From: Pseudisothecium myosuroides
Taxonomy: Eukaryota > Streptophyta > Bryopsida > Hypnales > Lembophyllaceae
Length of the DNA stretch: 64,000 nucleotides
Direction: 5' to 3'
NCBI GenBank assembly: GCA_951799445.1
Contig: OX637292.1
Location: forward strand, 8,993,296-9,057,295
The notes under the pieces are model-generated. The model searched no databases, was not told where the DNA came from, and saw only the letters and a program-made list of their open reading frames with translations. Both the position numbers and the translations under genes were made by a program. Position 1 is the first letter of the stretch. The number at the start of each line of letters is the position of its first letter. This document shows, piece after piece, positions 22,901 through 32,015 of this stretch.

Positions 22901-24460
22901 GTAAATTTGCGAGGCAGACTTGTGTTGGCTGCAAAGGTTTCTTTTTTTTTTAGATTGTGGAAACTCTGGCTTAAATATGGTGACCATTCTGTGCTTGGAA
23001 ATTCTAAGCAACTTGTTGAGGCCCAGAATTTTGTCAGTCTACAATGTTTTATAGATATACAATTGTCTTGTTCTTTTGTTGTGCTTCTAATCTGTCATTT
23101 CAGGGATCGGTATGCACACCTCCCGGTACCTCTGCACTTGACAGGTAGTGACTCCTGTGAAATTTTTTTCTCGAAGATTGGGGGGATGGTTGGTCAAGAA
23201 AGAGCATACGACTTCCATGAACTTGTTAATACTGCGAACACTCTAAATCAGCTGTCCGCTATTGAGTACGGTGAGAATGGTCTTAAATTCCAAAAAGTTC
23301 ACAACAAGATGGAAAATATTTGGGCCAAGCTGCATCCTTTAATGGAGGGTGAAAATCCTTGTAACTTGGATGACTACAGCAAGATTCCAACAAATGCAGA
23401 AGTGGTAGACGCTTTGCAAGAAGGGTTTGGCTTGGCACAGCGGACATTGAGAGGCTTGAACATGGCCCCCACGGTTCATGCCACAGCTTCCAAAAAAATT
23501 TGGTTCAACAAACCATGGGTTCTTGAGCAGGCTGACCCAAAATTTATGTCATATACTCCTGCAAAGAACCCAGTTCGTGGTGAAGACGGCGATGGAGAAG
23601 TGATGAGGGAGACTGTTGCTGCGGCTCAAACACCTGCTGCAGTGATACCAGTAACAGCTGCTCAAGTGGAGGACTTAGAAGATGAGATAATTGATGATGG
23701 TCTTGATCCACAAGAAGTCGTGGCTGAAGAAGCAGGTGATGCGCTTGTTGATGTACTAAATGCACAAGAAGTGCAAGTGAGCACACGCGTTGCTCCGTCC
23801 AAAGTCCTCCCGTATGTTCAGTATGAGGGTCACACGATCTTTAAATCCACTCTCGTCTCTCAATTGAACGGAAATCCTTTTTTGTCAAAGGACCGTTTGA
23901 CAAGAGTGAAGCAGTCGTTGTATTTCAACAACCACGACGATTACATGACGGCAGCTGAATCATCTAGCACTTGCCTACTCGGACTTGGATCCGACTGTGG
24001 CATTTTTTTTGTGCAAAGATCCAGCACCATAGTTGGCTCTACAGTGAAGGCTGCTGCCAAACGTAAAAGAGGTAAGAAATCGGGTGCCTCGAAAAGTGGG
24101 AACCCGTCCAGCATTCTTGAAGGGGCTGACAAGTGCTCTTGGTGGCTTGGCCGGGTTCAAAAAATGCGGAGAAAAGTAGGTTCCCAATGGGGGCTGCTTC
24201 GACATCCAATTGATTTGATGGACCGCACTGAAACAATAGCAAGAAAGTCTCCTAGCCCATGCCCCGTACAAGTTATGCTACAGTATTTCAGTGCGGTTCC
24301 CGGGTTGAATAAATTCAAGTATGACCATAGTGATACCAAGTGGATTGATGTTGAATCTATAATAACGACTGTCACTCTTGAATTTAATCCAGTTAATTCT
24401 GTATACACCCTAAACCCCGAAGACGCCGATGCTTTGAACAAATTTGTTGCAGAGCACTAG
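19982..24460 (+). CDS. Transposase-like protein with CxxC...H zinc-binding motifs
   Basis: Single open frame of 1,492 residues from the ATG at 19982. An upstream TTG at 19922 would add 20 residues, but the ATG has the better context. The N-terminal third has two C-x2-C...H-x5-H modules (Cys near 196/199 with His 226/232, and Cys 310/313 with His near 336/342), likely DNA binding. A basic linker follows, then a core with acidic residues in conserved-looking settings: LAEDETKV (Asp near 699), SSDGDSRRR (Asp near 818/820) and SDSCEIFFSKIGG (Glu near 1060). These are my candidates for a DDE-type triad. The C-terminal part has an acidic patch and a Lys/Arg-rich run near residue 1360. No stops or frameshifts, so the element may be recent. 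A domesticated gene is unlikely because it sits precisely between TIRs and a TSD. Confidence 0.85.
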   Translation: MASLRERHIKLWTLEDDEAEPEYFGKVKVGDGKSYASLRERLEAANVLDWPFEFWDVEDSCRIRKKIEALNDILEEVHVIPVGCGNRETTKRRRVEAETLADLEPAVEFPDVAASLEEIEIQAGPVASSRVSGDGEPSQESNVSWKSVLISKDVMERYLKQAERLRRDLKDVSLEDNEWVLRSWDEDGVAFVKVYCLECRKECGGDSGLHNNSVVANLFSNFKSSHLSSTQHIKNWCRKHNVNFLDHPASAAPKGKTVPLSPSEHKELIMEGVSVLEKVNSGMDSAVLPFSVLGDVDTPNPKSFWFKVRCPYCRDLLNLCPPKKNLEANLQNHLGGSKHILAVEEAQKALTKPAGLLSGRRGRPSRSSSTSAHSNQPDLHSWFTGRSGCSQEGMTSTSGLDTNAVKALMCWGFRDLQCLYNGLSYAIRGLLEDHMSGKHWFSEPHLLSTVIVDGAVLQIRGAFRHKECARFCANGKGFINLTCSKCAQIPQENDFTKRVVREDRAVDKRGTRTTASGRRIGYLTVAELVRHGRDLRKKLRSEKLNHWSAKARIVQLKVNRPTLKEMAKQSSSEHNLMKFCNNILNAHRTGAFGGRPALWDFMKDVAQNLNRDSRGNRYSPNSKSFAQVMKVYGGKRMCDVFSLNYAGPNYSTIKRDHRKGVQFIPGEHAEIFESVAEIYKNAKLAYGIVGPVPVILAEDETKVRGRVAYEPKWDTLAGFCGPSQDHVCVSTFKPAVGAGEDGYTNILQSFSGNTVGGFARVIVVNPLHEKLPRLVLVASCTCNCFDSSWIRNQWGVVDRLWAKKCLDVVGPVVGHSSDGDSRRRQLMLQDYRSMVGPRLTVAWEGWNLTASLDELGNARGLGDQDYIHNGKKLINPLLSAVRVLQLGGDVCTHEHLGFVYNRFTLDQHGLKQEDVDRKDRQNWASAQRICQFKVRHCLKLLRELKDVNRERTLGTETYLQICSEYIDIFCSQTVNLRGRLVLAAKVSFFFRLWKLWLKYGDHSVLGNSKQLVEAQNFVSLQCFIDIQLSCSFVVLLICHFRDRYAHLPVPLHLTGSDSCEIFFSKIGGMVGQERAYDFHELVNTANTLNQLSAIEYGENGLKFQKVHNKMENIWAKLHPLMEGENPCNLDDYSKIPTNAEVVDALQEGFGLAQRTLRGLNMAPTVHATASKKIWFNKPWVLEQADPKFMSYTPAKNPVRGEDGDGEVMRETVAAAQTPAAVIPVTAAQVEDLEDEIIDDGLDPQEVVAEEAGDALVDVLNAQEVQVSTRVAPSKVLPYVQYEGHTIFKSTLVSQLNGNPFLSKDRLTRVKQSLYFNNHDDYMTAAESSSTCLLGLGSDCGIFFVQRSSTIVGSTVKAAAKRKRGKKSGASKSGNPSSILEGADKCSWWLGRVQKMRRKVGSQWGLLRHPIDLMDRTETIARKSPSPCPVQVMLQYFSAVPGLNKFKYDHSDTKWIDVESIITTVTLEFNPVNSVYTLNPEDADALNKFVAEH

Positions 24461-25865
24461 TGACTGGTCAGTGGAAACAACCCCGGATGATGTAGGTGAA
24501 TTTTTGGAACCGTTCTTGCACATCCTTTTCCATTTCTCTTGCATTCTGTTTCCTGTCTTAAACTGCTGTTGACGGACTCCTTATTGGAATTCTGAATTAA
24601 CGTGTACTTGGCATTATTGTATCTGCAGAAATTGAGTTCCAGAAATTGAGTTCCACAAATGCAGCTTCTTCAAATCCATTCATCTGGGCACTTCAATTCA
24701 ACATTCAATAGCTTGTTGTTTCCAAGTAAGTAAAGATGAGTTGCTCGGGCTGTGTATTGGATTTTGCAGGATTGACCAGGACTGCAAAATTTTGCCATAT
24801 CTTTTCCTTCAGAAATTGTGTACCGTACAACACGTGTAAGCGGTTCAGGAAGTGAAATTCCTTAATGACCCCACATGCTTGTGTTATGATTACTAAATCA
24901 AATTATTTTGTTTGATATTTGGAAAGTGTCATTTCTCTAAACACTCATTTCAGTCTCTCTAAATTCTGAATTAGTTTTTCCTAATCACTCTTTTTTTCTC
25001 TCTAAGTACTCATTACTGGTCTTATAAGCACTCAATTTATTTTGGGGCCTTGTGGATGATGTGGTAATCCTAAACCATGGGCCACTCAATGATTTTTGGT
25101 CCCTCCTAAATGATGTGGTAAGCCGCGCTTTCTGAGAATCATTTCTTGGTGGTCCTTACGACTGATGTGCCAAGACGCATTCTGGAAGCACTCATATTGT
25201 CCTAGCTATTTCCCATGATGTGGTAAGTTACATCATGTAACCCCCCCAATTCATTCTTGGGATGATTTTATGATTTCTGTAGGCCATTTCAGTACTACTT
25301 TGTTGTATACTGCACGTAACTTACAGTTCTGTGTGTGTGTGTGAAACTAATCCGAAATTGTTGTGTCATTATTTTTTCATATAAGGGGAACGGACTTGCA
25401 GCTGCAGAAGTAGAAACGAAGGCTACATAATTGGCTTATGAAATGGGTAATTCCTGCACTGAATAGGTGGCGCAGTCTTTGCCTTCTTCGTTTTCTGTGT
25501 GGCGCGTGCTGGCTTGAAGTGGCCCCGGCCTTTGTGAATTTCCAGAGCAATCTCCTCTTCTGCCCGTTAGTGTTTGCTTCAGTTTTGGCTGCGTGGTTAG
25601 AATTCGTGAAGGCGCACAGGGATCTGCTGGAGCACTTCCATTGTAGTGCTTAGTTTTTTGCTTTTGATGTGTGGCACATGTTCCTGGCCCCCCGCACTTA
25701 CATACATTTCCGTTGTGGGTCTCCTTTAGTTTGGTTGCGGTGTTCTTGTTGATTCAAACCGCACTTGTGTCGATCACTGGTGGTCTGTGGTAGCTTTCTC
25801 TTTCAGTAGGCGGCTTTTTTCTTGAATCTCGTGGCCGTTTCTAGTTCGGATTCGTTGGATTCCAG
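24461..25865 (+). other. Spacer between the two ORFs of the 8.2-kb transposon
   Basis: Probable 3' untranslated region, intron or promoter of the second ORF. A degenerate repeat built on GATGTGGTAA recurs near 25057, 25110 and 25216, spaced by about 53 or twice that. A TG microsatellite lies at about 25329-25343. No convincing coding region. Confidence 0.45.
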
Positions 25866-26399
25866 ATGCCTCTATTAACTCACGGTAGAGATGGCGGATG
25901 GGGCGACCGCATTGAGGGTCCCCCGGTCGACCACATGATTCCATGTGTTTTGCAGGGTCTCGCTGCTCCTGTGGATCCCTGGGAGGACATCGGGATTGAT
26001 GCTGGAGGTCGCGCAAGTCGACTGAAGACCATCCCGCAAGTGGGCAACGTCTCCCGAGAGTGGCGCAACCTGGCTAAACCGCGGGTGGAATTTTGTACTT
26101 ACCGTTTGGCTGAGCACAATTTCGAGGAGGAGAGTCGATGTTGGCGCATCCCCGACGATTCTTTTCTTGCGGACAGGTTTGACCAAAACTTGGGCGTTCT
26201 TTCATCCTCGTGGGAACTGCCAAAACCCATTTCTAATCGTCTGCGCCTTGCTGCCTTGTGCGATTTGACAAATGCTGAACTTCAGCAGCTCGTGGACATC
26301 CTCTCCAGCGGTTGGGAGCCGTCCAAGGTTCGTGTTGCTGCAAATGAAGACTGGCGCAGCTTAGCCCACATCTGGGTGACCCCTGCTGAGCGGATGTGA
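25866..26399 (+). CDS. Second ORF of the 8.2-kb transposon, 177 residues, unknown
   Basis: I recognise no family. It starts at an ATG preceded by CCAG, so the same position could also be a splice acceptor joining it to upstream sequence. The composition looks like a real folded protein: Trp at seven or more places, an alternating acidic/basic helical C-terminal half, no low-complexity runs. It has no Cys/His cluster and no membrane segment. It lies about 1.4 kb downstream of the transposase-like gene on the same strand and within the TIRs, so an accessory role in transposition or an exon of a longer transcript are both possible. Confidence 0.5.
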   Translation: MPLLTHGRDGGWGDRIEGPPVDHMIPCVLQGLAAPVDPWEDIGIDAGGRASRLKTIPQVGNVSREWRNLAKPRVEFCTYRLAEHNFEEESRCWRIPDDSFLADRFDQNLGVLSSSWELPKPISNRLRLAALCDLTNAELQQLVDILSSGWEPSKVRVAANEDWRSLAHIWVTPAERM

Positions 26400-27070
26400 G
26401 CCATTTCGGGAACTAGTATATTTAGAGGGTAGGTTGCGGATTTAGTCCCCCCCACAGTTTTGTTTTTTTGGTTTCAAATTTTCCCTGTTTTGCCACTGCT
26501 CTGGACATTACAGCTGCACAGTTGAGTTTAATTAGTACCTTTGTAATCGTCTGCAGAGTTTTCAGGAACTACTGATGACGGTGGGGCAGTTTTGTACTTT
26601 AAATTGTGTTTTGAACACATGTACAAATTTTTTTGGGTGTGGTACTATGTAATTTGTTGTCTAGCACGTCTGATGTTCCAATTCTTGCTTTGCATTGCAT
26701 GTATGTCTTGGTCAGGTATGTATACTGTAGTTTTTGCTTTGCAGGTAAGTGTTGTTGGCGTATGAGTTTTTACGTTTTTTCATTAGCAAGTATCTTTTGG
26801 TCACATGAGTAAATTTCCAGTTTTAAGTATGCAGGTCTGTCTTGGTCATCTGAAAGTTCAAGTTCCTGCTTTGCAAGCATGGGTGCTTGCGTTAAGTATA
26901 TTGCAGATCTGAATTGAACAAATGTGTGCTCCAATGTCTACTTGAATGTGTGTTTGCATGTGTGGGCCAATGTGTATTTGCAATGTGTGTTTGAATGCGG
27001 TGAATGTATGGTTCCTTATGTTCACAGTTTTCTTTGGATGTACTCATGTTGTGCTTGCTGCGGATCCACA

Positions 27071-27234
27071 GCAATTCATTAGTTTCCCATTTTTTTGGTT
27101 GAAGTATGTTGATCTTGTAGCTCTGCAATTCATTAGTTTCCCATTTTTTGGGTTGAAATCTATTGTTCTTATAGCTGTGCAATTCATTAGTTTTCCATTT
27201 TTTTGGTTGAAGTATGATGATCTTGTAGCTGTGC
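27071..27234. repeat. 54-bp tandem repeat, three copies
   Basis: Copies begin at 27071, 27125 and 27179, each starting GCAATTCATTAGTTT. It lies in the 3' subterminal part of the 8.2-kb transposon and could be a transposase binding array, since subterminal repeats often are. Confidence 0.8.
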
Positions 27235-27563
27235 TGAATGCATGGTTTTGTTGGGCTAACTGAAGAGTTTGCTTGTTTTGCATTCTATATAATGTATCTT
27301 CACACGTTTCATTCTTAAGGTAAAAGACTTTTTATCTTTAATCTACGTGTTTGGCTTTTTTCCCCTACTTTTTTTTATTATAACAAAGGAAGGGTATTCA
27401 AAATTACCCACCCTTTTCAATTATAAGTAATTATAGGGTTGGATAAAATATCCCCAATTAGAAAATTAGGTAATAATAGGGACCACTTAAATACTTGGAA
27501 AAATCAAAATACCCCCTAGGAAAATACCCCTTCGCCGCACGTGGTTTCTTACAATTTCTAAGG

Positions 27564-27578
27564 AGTGACCCCCCCGAG
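27564..27578. repeat. Terminal inverted repeat, right
   Basis: AGTGACCCCCCCGAG, the exact complement of 19353-19367. Confidence 0.92.
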
Positions 27579-27586
27579 CACAAATT
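27579..27586. repeat. 8-bp target-site duplication, right (CACAAATT)
   Basis: Identical to 19345-19352 and followed by the sequence that continues TTAA element A. Confidence 0.9.
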
Positions 27587-28319
27587 GCAAGATATCTGTG
27601 TTTAAAGTGTAAAAAACAAGTTTTTCAGCACATTGCAGGACTAGATTTTTTGACTTTGAACATTTTAAACTTAAAATTTTTTCACTATAGAGTTTTGAGC
27701 TTTAAATCTTTATAGTGGAGAATTGAGTTGAAAGTCTAGGAAAAAAAAAATTCAAAAAAATTCAATTTTCATTCTTAAAAAAATTGTTAAATAGAAGTAG
27801 GTACAAGATAGAAGAAAATCTAAAATATTAAAATCTTTTAGATAGAATTAAAATGCACTAATCCCACTGGTGAGACTTTTCTAGCAAAAAAACTAAACCA
27901 TGAATTTTTTTTTTGCAAAAATTGCAAAAATTGCATTCAGAATTGAATCCTACAAGTTATTTTTTTCAAGAAGATACTCTAATTGCCCCCAAAACAAGAA
28001 TGTCCATAACTTTCTCATAACAAATCCAAATGAAATGAATCAAAGCTTTCCAGATAGACAAAAATATAATCTATGAGAAAAAAAAATTAAAAAAATTAAA
28101 ATTAAAATTTTTGCAAAATTTTTGCTCCCCCCTGTCCCCTGTTTGGTCATAACTTTTGTTCCTAGGCACCGATTGTGAAAAAAATTATATTCCCATAAAG
28201 CTTATCAGTTTTTCTATCTTCAAAAAATAATTAAAAAAATCACGACAAAAATTCAGCCTGTAGGTACCTACCTGAAATCCCATTTATCCCCCGAAGGGAC
28301 AACGGTCCTTTAGGGGTTA

Positions 28320-28861
28320 AGGTAGGACCACCTTTTTCCAACCAAGCTCCCATATCCAACATGTAGGGCGCAACTATCTCTAATCAAGGTTGGATTAGAT
28401 TCCAACCAAAGCTTGGAATGCATTTTGTTTTTCTTTTCAAGGTTGGGGACACTAAAAGAAAATCTTGTTGCATTCAACACAATCTAGGTGACGTTTTTTT
28501 GTTTCTTATAACAAATTGTGTTAAATTCAACGCAAATTTTGCTTTGATTTTAATGCAATTTGTTACAAAAAACAAAAAAGTCACCTAGATTGTGTTGAAT
28601 GTATTAAGGTTTTCTTCTAGTGGAAAGTAGTTCTTGAATGATTGGAGTTGGAAGACTCTAGACATTGGATATGGGTCAAGACCAATTTTTGGTTTCCAAA
28701 ATTTATAGTAACTTCTATTCAAGCAATAAAATTATCAAATTTTTTGCAATCCTTGTCATTTCTATCTTCAATTTGCACATAGGAAAATCTTTGCTTTGCC
28801 TTATACTATTCCACATCACGTCCAAAATTGCTTAAGTGATTGGTTATGGATGGCTCCACCT
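28320..28861. mobile_element. MITE, TA target site, AGGTAG family (copy 3)
   Basis: Ends AGGTAGGACCACC and GGCTCCACCT, flanked by TA (28318-28319, 28862-28863). It shares interior sequence with 6159-6570 and 6723-7154 and is itself interrupted by a CACTA-like MITE at 28450. Its first A completed the TTAA used by element A. The unoccupied TA is seen at 8633-8634 and 55676-55677. Confidence 0.75.
28450..28622. mobile_element. CACTA-like MITE
   Basis: 173 bp with long complementary arms. It starts CACTAAAAGAAAA and ends TTTTCTTCTAGTG, and both arms contain ATTCAACACAATCTAGGTGAC-type sequence. The ends resemble plant CACTA termini. The 3-bp duplication (GGA/GAA) is imperfect. Confidence 0.6.
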
Positions 28862-29056
28862 TACTAGGATCCATCTCCTTTGAGCTTTGGTGCCACATTG
28901 CCGTTCAAAATGACCACCTAGTGGGCTTTGCGATTTTGCCTATGAAGGTACTAGTGGAACTGAAAATTGGCGGTTAGGACGTACTGAGCCATTACCAGAC
29001 ATAATGTCAATGTAGGAGAGTTGAACTATTTGACTTCTTTGATTTATTAACCAATC
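28862..29056. repeat. Old dispersed repeat, right of the nest
   Basis: Continues the repeat broken at 19173: similar to 8633-8710 and 55676-55790. Confidence 0.6.
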
Positions 29057-29072
29057 AAACTATGCCACAACT

Positions 29073-29164
29073 TTTGTCCAGCCATATGGCTTGGCTGCTT
29101 TGTACCTGGTTACTGTTTTTTTAATGCAATGGTCCTTCCATTTGTTATCAAGAAAAAAAACAAA
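29073..29164 (+). mobile_element. Very short LINE tail with perfect 16-bp target duplication
   Basis: About 92 bp ending in an A-rich tail, flanked by the identical direct repeat AAACTATGCCACAACT (29057-29072 and 29165-29180). This is the hallmark of target-primed reverse transcription with severe 5' truncation. Confidence 0.8.
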
Positions 29165-29489
29165 AAACTATGCCACAACTGCGGAATTCTCTTGCATTAA
29201 GATTATGTTATGTGGATCCCCACTCACGAAATTAATTCCTATTGGTAGCAGTAGATTAATATCTGTCAGATTTCTGCCACTGGCAATCAATGAAATTTCT
29301 ACTTCGCACCCACCTTGTTGAAAATTTGCAACACCAAGCAGTGAGCATTACCAGTCTTAATCTGCCTCTCATTGACCAATCGAAACATGCCAAGACCGCA
29401 AAACTCTCCTGCATTGAGATTACGGAATATTGGCTTGAGCATGCCAGCCTGATGGAATTGCGAAAAGCAGCTGGAGTTGAGGATCCGCC

Positions 29490-32015
29490 ATGGATTCCTC
29501 CGGCGGGATGGAAAGTGGGGACAAGCTGCCCGGCCGAAACTGGCAATTGAATCGTGGCATGACTTCCGCCGAAACTGCTGAGATGAAGAAATTGAAGGAG
29601 ACAGTGGAGAGACTAAGAAGGTATGTATATGGGCCTCCACCATTCTTTCTAACGCTGTCATTCTGTGACACCGAACTATCAATTGACAACGTGGAGCTGT
29701 GATTCAGTGAAATGAAGGTTCTTTGTGGGAGTATCACGGTATCCAACCAGAGGGGTGCGTTACCCAGCCTAAGTATCTCCTACGACGATCGGTTACGTGC
29801 GCCTGAAAGAGCTGAAGAGGAGGGAGATTCCGATTCAGGTGAGTTTGGTAATGTGAATGAGGTCGATTCATAAGTTGAGCTTGCTTGATATCCCGGCCTT
29901 CAAACCTTCAAGACCAGATGCATATGTAATTTGTGACAAGGTGTAGAATCCGGCTCAAAAGACCTGCATCAATTGACATCTGTTCCAAATTATATGCTTG
30001 ATCTTAGAAACCCTTGAGCAATCACTTGGATTAAGCTAGTTTCTTACATACTGATCAGTTCAACAGACTGAGGGACTAGCCTGAACCAGCCCACTGTTAA
30101 ATTCAAGTCATGATGTGAGGGATTTGACATTGGAACACTACATTTTCTTGACAGGGCTCGATTTGAATGGAAATGACTCAATTCAATAGCGGTATGACCA
30201 GCATGGAGCAGCCACCTCATATGTGAGGAACTCAAATCAGGGTGAGACGAATCGAATTACTCGGCGCAATTGGCAATGATTCGCCTGTAGCAAGACTCCA
30301 ACCGTTCTGAACATCATCAGGCAGGAACATCCAACGTGTGATCTAAAGTTTTTGCTTATTAATTCTTAAGCGCAGGGTCGGATTAAGAATAACAGCCCTT
30401 AAAATAGTATTAAATTGACTTACACACCCGTGGTATCGACCGCTTCACAACTAAGATCAACGACATTCCACTTTCCAATGGTGCTTCCCATTTCAGTGTA
30501 CTGACTCCTACATCGAATCTTCGTGAAATGGCAGCGCCAACATGGGCATCGCGATGGAGAGGCCTCAAAATCTCGAGAGTGCAGTGCCAAAGACACATGA
30601 GGTACGAGGTTTCATCAGTATTGATCATGCTCCTACTTTGTCCTGGCCTCAGTACGTCAGGGAAAACATAGCAGGGGTGTCTCCAGTGTGTGGTCGTCTT
30701 GGTTTCAAATCATTTGTGCTGCCTTCTTGATGCCAACACTCTGCGGTGCAGGTGACAACACAGAATTGTGCTCAGCATTGTGGAATAGTGGGTCGATAGG
30801 GTAGAAAACCACTGAAGGCAATCAGTTCACCGTCGAGCAACCAACTTGACCTCGAATGTCAGCTCCAAGTTGTTCGCAAGACAGTCGCAATGATGCAGGT
30901 ATATGGAACATTTATTTATTTGAGTTAGGTTTCCCGCTTAAAAATTTGCTTCAGCTCGAAAACACTATTCATGATTACAATGTGACGCTGAAAGTCCAGA
31001 AAATAGATTCAGAAATGCAGTTCCAATGTGGAGGTATAATAAATGTCAAGTCATCTCTTCGATTTTTTCTGAATAGCATATTTCCTGAAACTTTAAGGAC
31101 ACAAATTGCTGGATTACATATTCTGCAGGTTGACCTCAGCCACGTTATAAATGAACTTGGAATCGTGCCACCCATAAAGGCAAAACCGATGAGATATCAA
31201 TTGGATTCTGGAAACGCTCTGCCTCTCGTGCTCTCAGCGGGTGATGAAACCGGCAGCGTCACTCACAGACGGTCACCTGAATCTCAACCTTCAGATGCAT
31301 CGAAGCCGGTAATTCACGACTTCGTCATTCCAAAGCAAGATGCTTCCATGAGACAGTGTTCAGATGCAAGCCATAGCAGAAACGGCGGTTATATGGTGGG
31401 TCATTCGGCTCCATACACAGACGGACTTTCACAGGCTCTCTCGAACTACAATCTTATGAACCAACCAGAGCATTTGAATGAGATAAAGAAATACTAGGAG
31501 AGCACGATGAAAACACACGATGGTGGGCCGCCTGTCACGGTTCTTAGTCCAGCGCAGAATTTCAAGCCCACGTTTACAAGCCAGCCCACTGGATTCACCA
31601 TTTGCCGTCCGCCGGGGAGTTTTCTATGGCCAGCATGCTGAGTGTCACTCAAGTCCTCCCGACGAACAATCCTTCCATGTCTAGGCGAGAGCAGGCAGAG
31701 GACTTGCGGGTACTCGATGGTGGCTCTGGGGATGTTTCTTTGGGGATACCGATGTCTTCACTGATGGCCTCTGTAAACCATTCCATCAGGTCTATTGCGG
31801 AATCGAAAGTCGCCGCGACCATGGCGACGATGTTTGGTTGCATGGCCATGACACCTCAGTTTTCTTTGCCAACGCTACCTTTGATGACCAGGGAAGTCGA
31901 CAAGGACAGAAGTAGTTTGGGACAATGCAGCTTCTTAGTCGCGGAAGAATCCAACTCGTTGTCTCTTTCTGTATCTCCCGGAATTCCCCATGGCATCAGA
32001 CCCGCTCTGCACTGA
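29490..32015 (+). pseudogene. Copy 2 of the duplicated unknown gene, exons partly intact
   Basis: Family not recognised. A good first exon runs 29490-29620: an ATG, then a charged coiled-coil-like segment, then GT. Further exons supported by comparison with copy 1 are about 30496-30602, 30752-30898 and 30955-31497. The last ends with a stop and is longer than in copy 1. The exon at 30752 has an in-frame TAG at 30797-30799 where copy 1 has GAG, so this copy probably cannot make the full product. An ORF at 31626-32015 (129 residues, Ser/Met-rich) follows on the same strand and may be a terminal exon. The product would be hydrophilic with a short coiled coil and no membrane segment. A noncoding transcript is possible. 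Confidence 0.45.

Larger units (their letters stand above)
19353..27578 (+). mobile_element. Complete 8,226-bp DNA transposon, superfamily unassigned
   Basis: Boundaries are exact: TIR CTCGGGGGGGTCACT (19353-19367), its complement at 27564-27578, and an 8-bp duplication CACAAATT outside. A subterminal motif ACGTGCGGC lies 34 bases in from the left end (19387-19395) and, inverted, 36 bases in from the right end (27534-27542). Content: an uninterrupted transposase-like ORF (19982-24460), a second ORF (25866-26399), a 54-bp tandem repeat (27071-27234) and AT-rich flanks. The 8-bp duplication is shared by hAT, P and Zisupton-type elements; the TIR does not match the hAT ends I know. It inserted within TTAA-family element A. 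A deleted relative is at 45257-46637. Confidence 0.93.
19178..28316. mobile_element. TTAA-family element A, split by the 8.2-kb transposon
   Basis: Ends CCCCAAAAGACC and GGTCCTTTAGGGG, flanked by TTAA (19174-19177, 28317-28320). Without the inner insertion and its duplicated 8 bp it is about 905 bp and parallels the intact 931-bp copy at 42794-43724 throughout. It has no coding capacity of its own. The TTAA target suggests a piggyBac-like or Kolobok-like non-autonomous element. Confidence 0.85.

Noticed and set aside
26946..27283. Overlapping ORFs on both strands near the end of the 8.2-kb transposon
   Set aside because: They are translations of the 54-bp tandem repeat.
19353..27578. Assignment of the 8.2-kb transposon to hAT on the 8-bp duplication alone
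   Set aside because: TIR and protein motifs do not show hAT features such as a C-terminal dimerisation motif; left unassigned.
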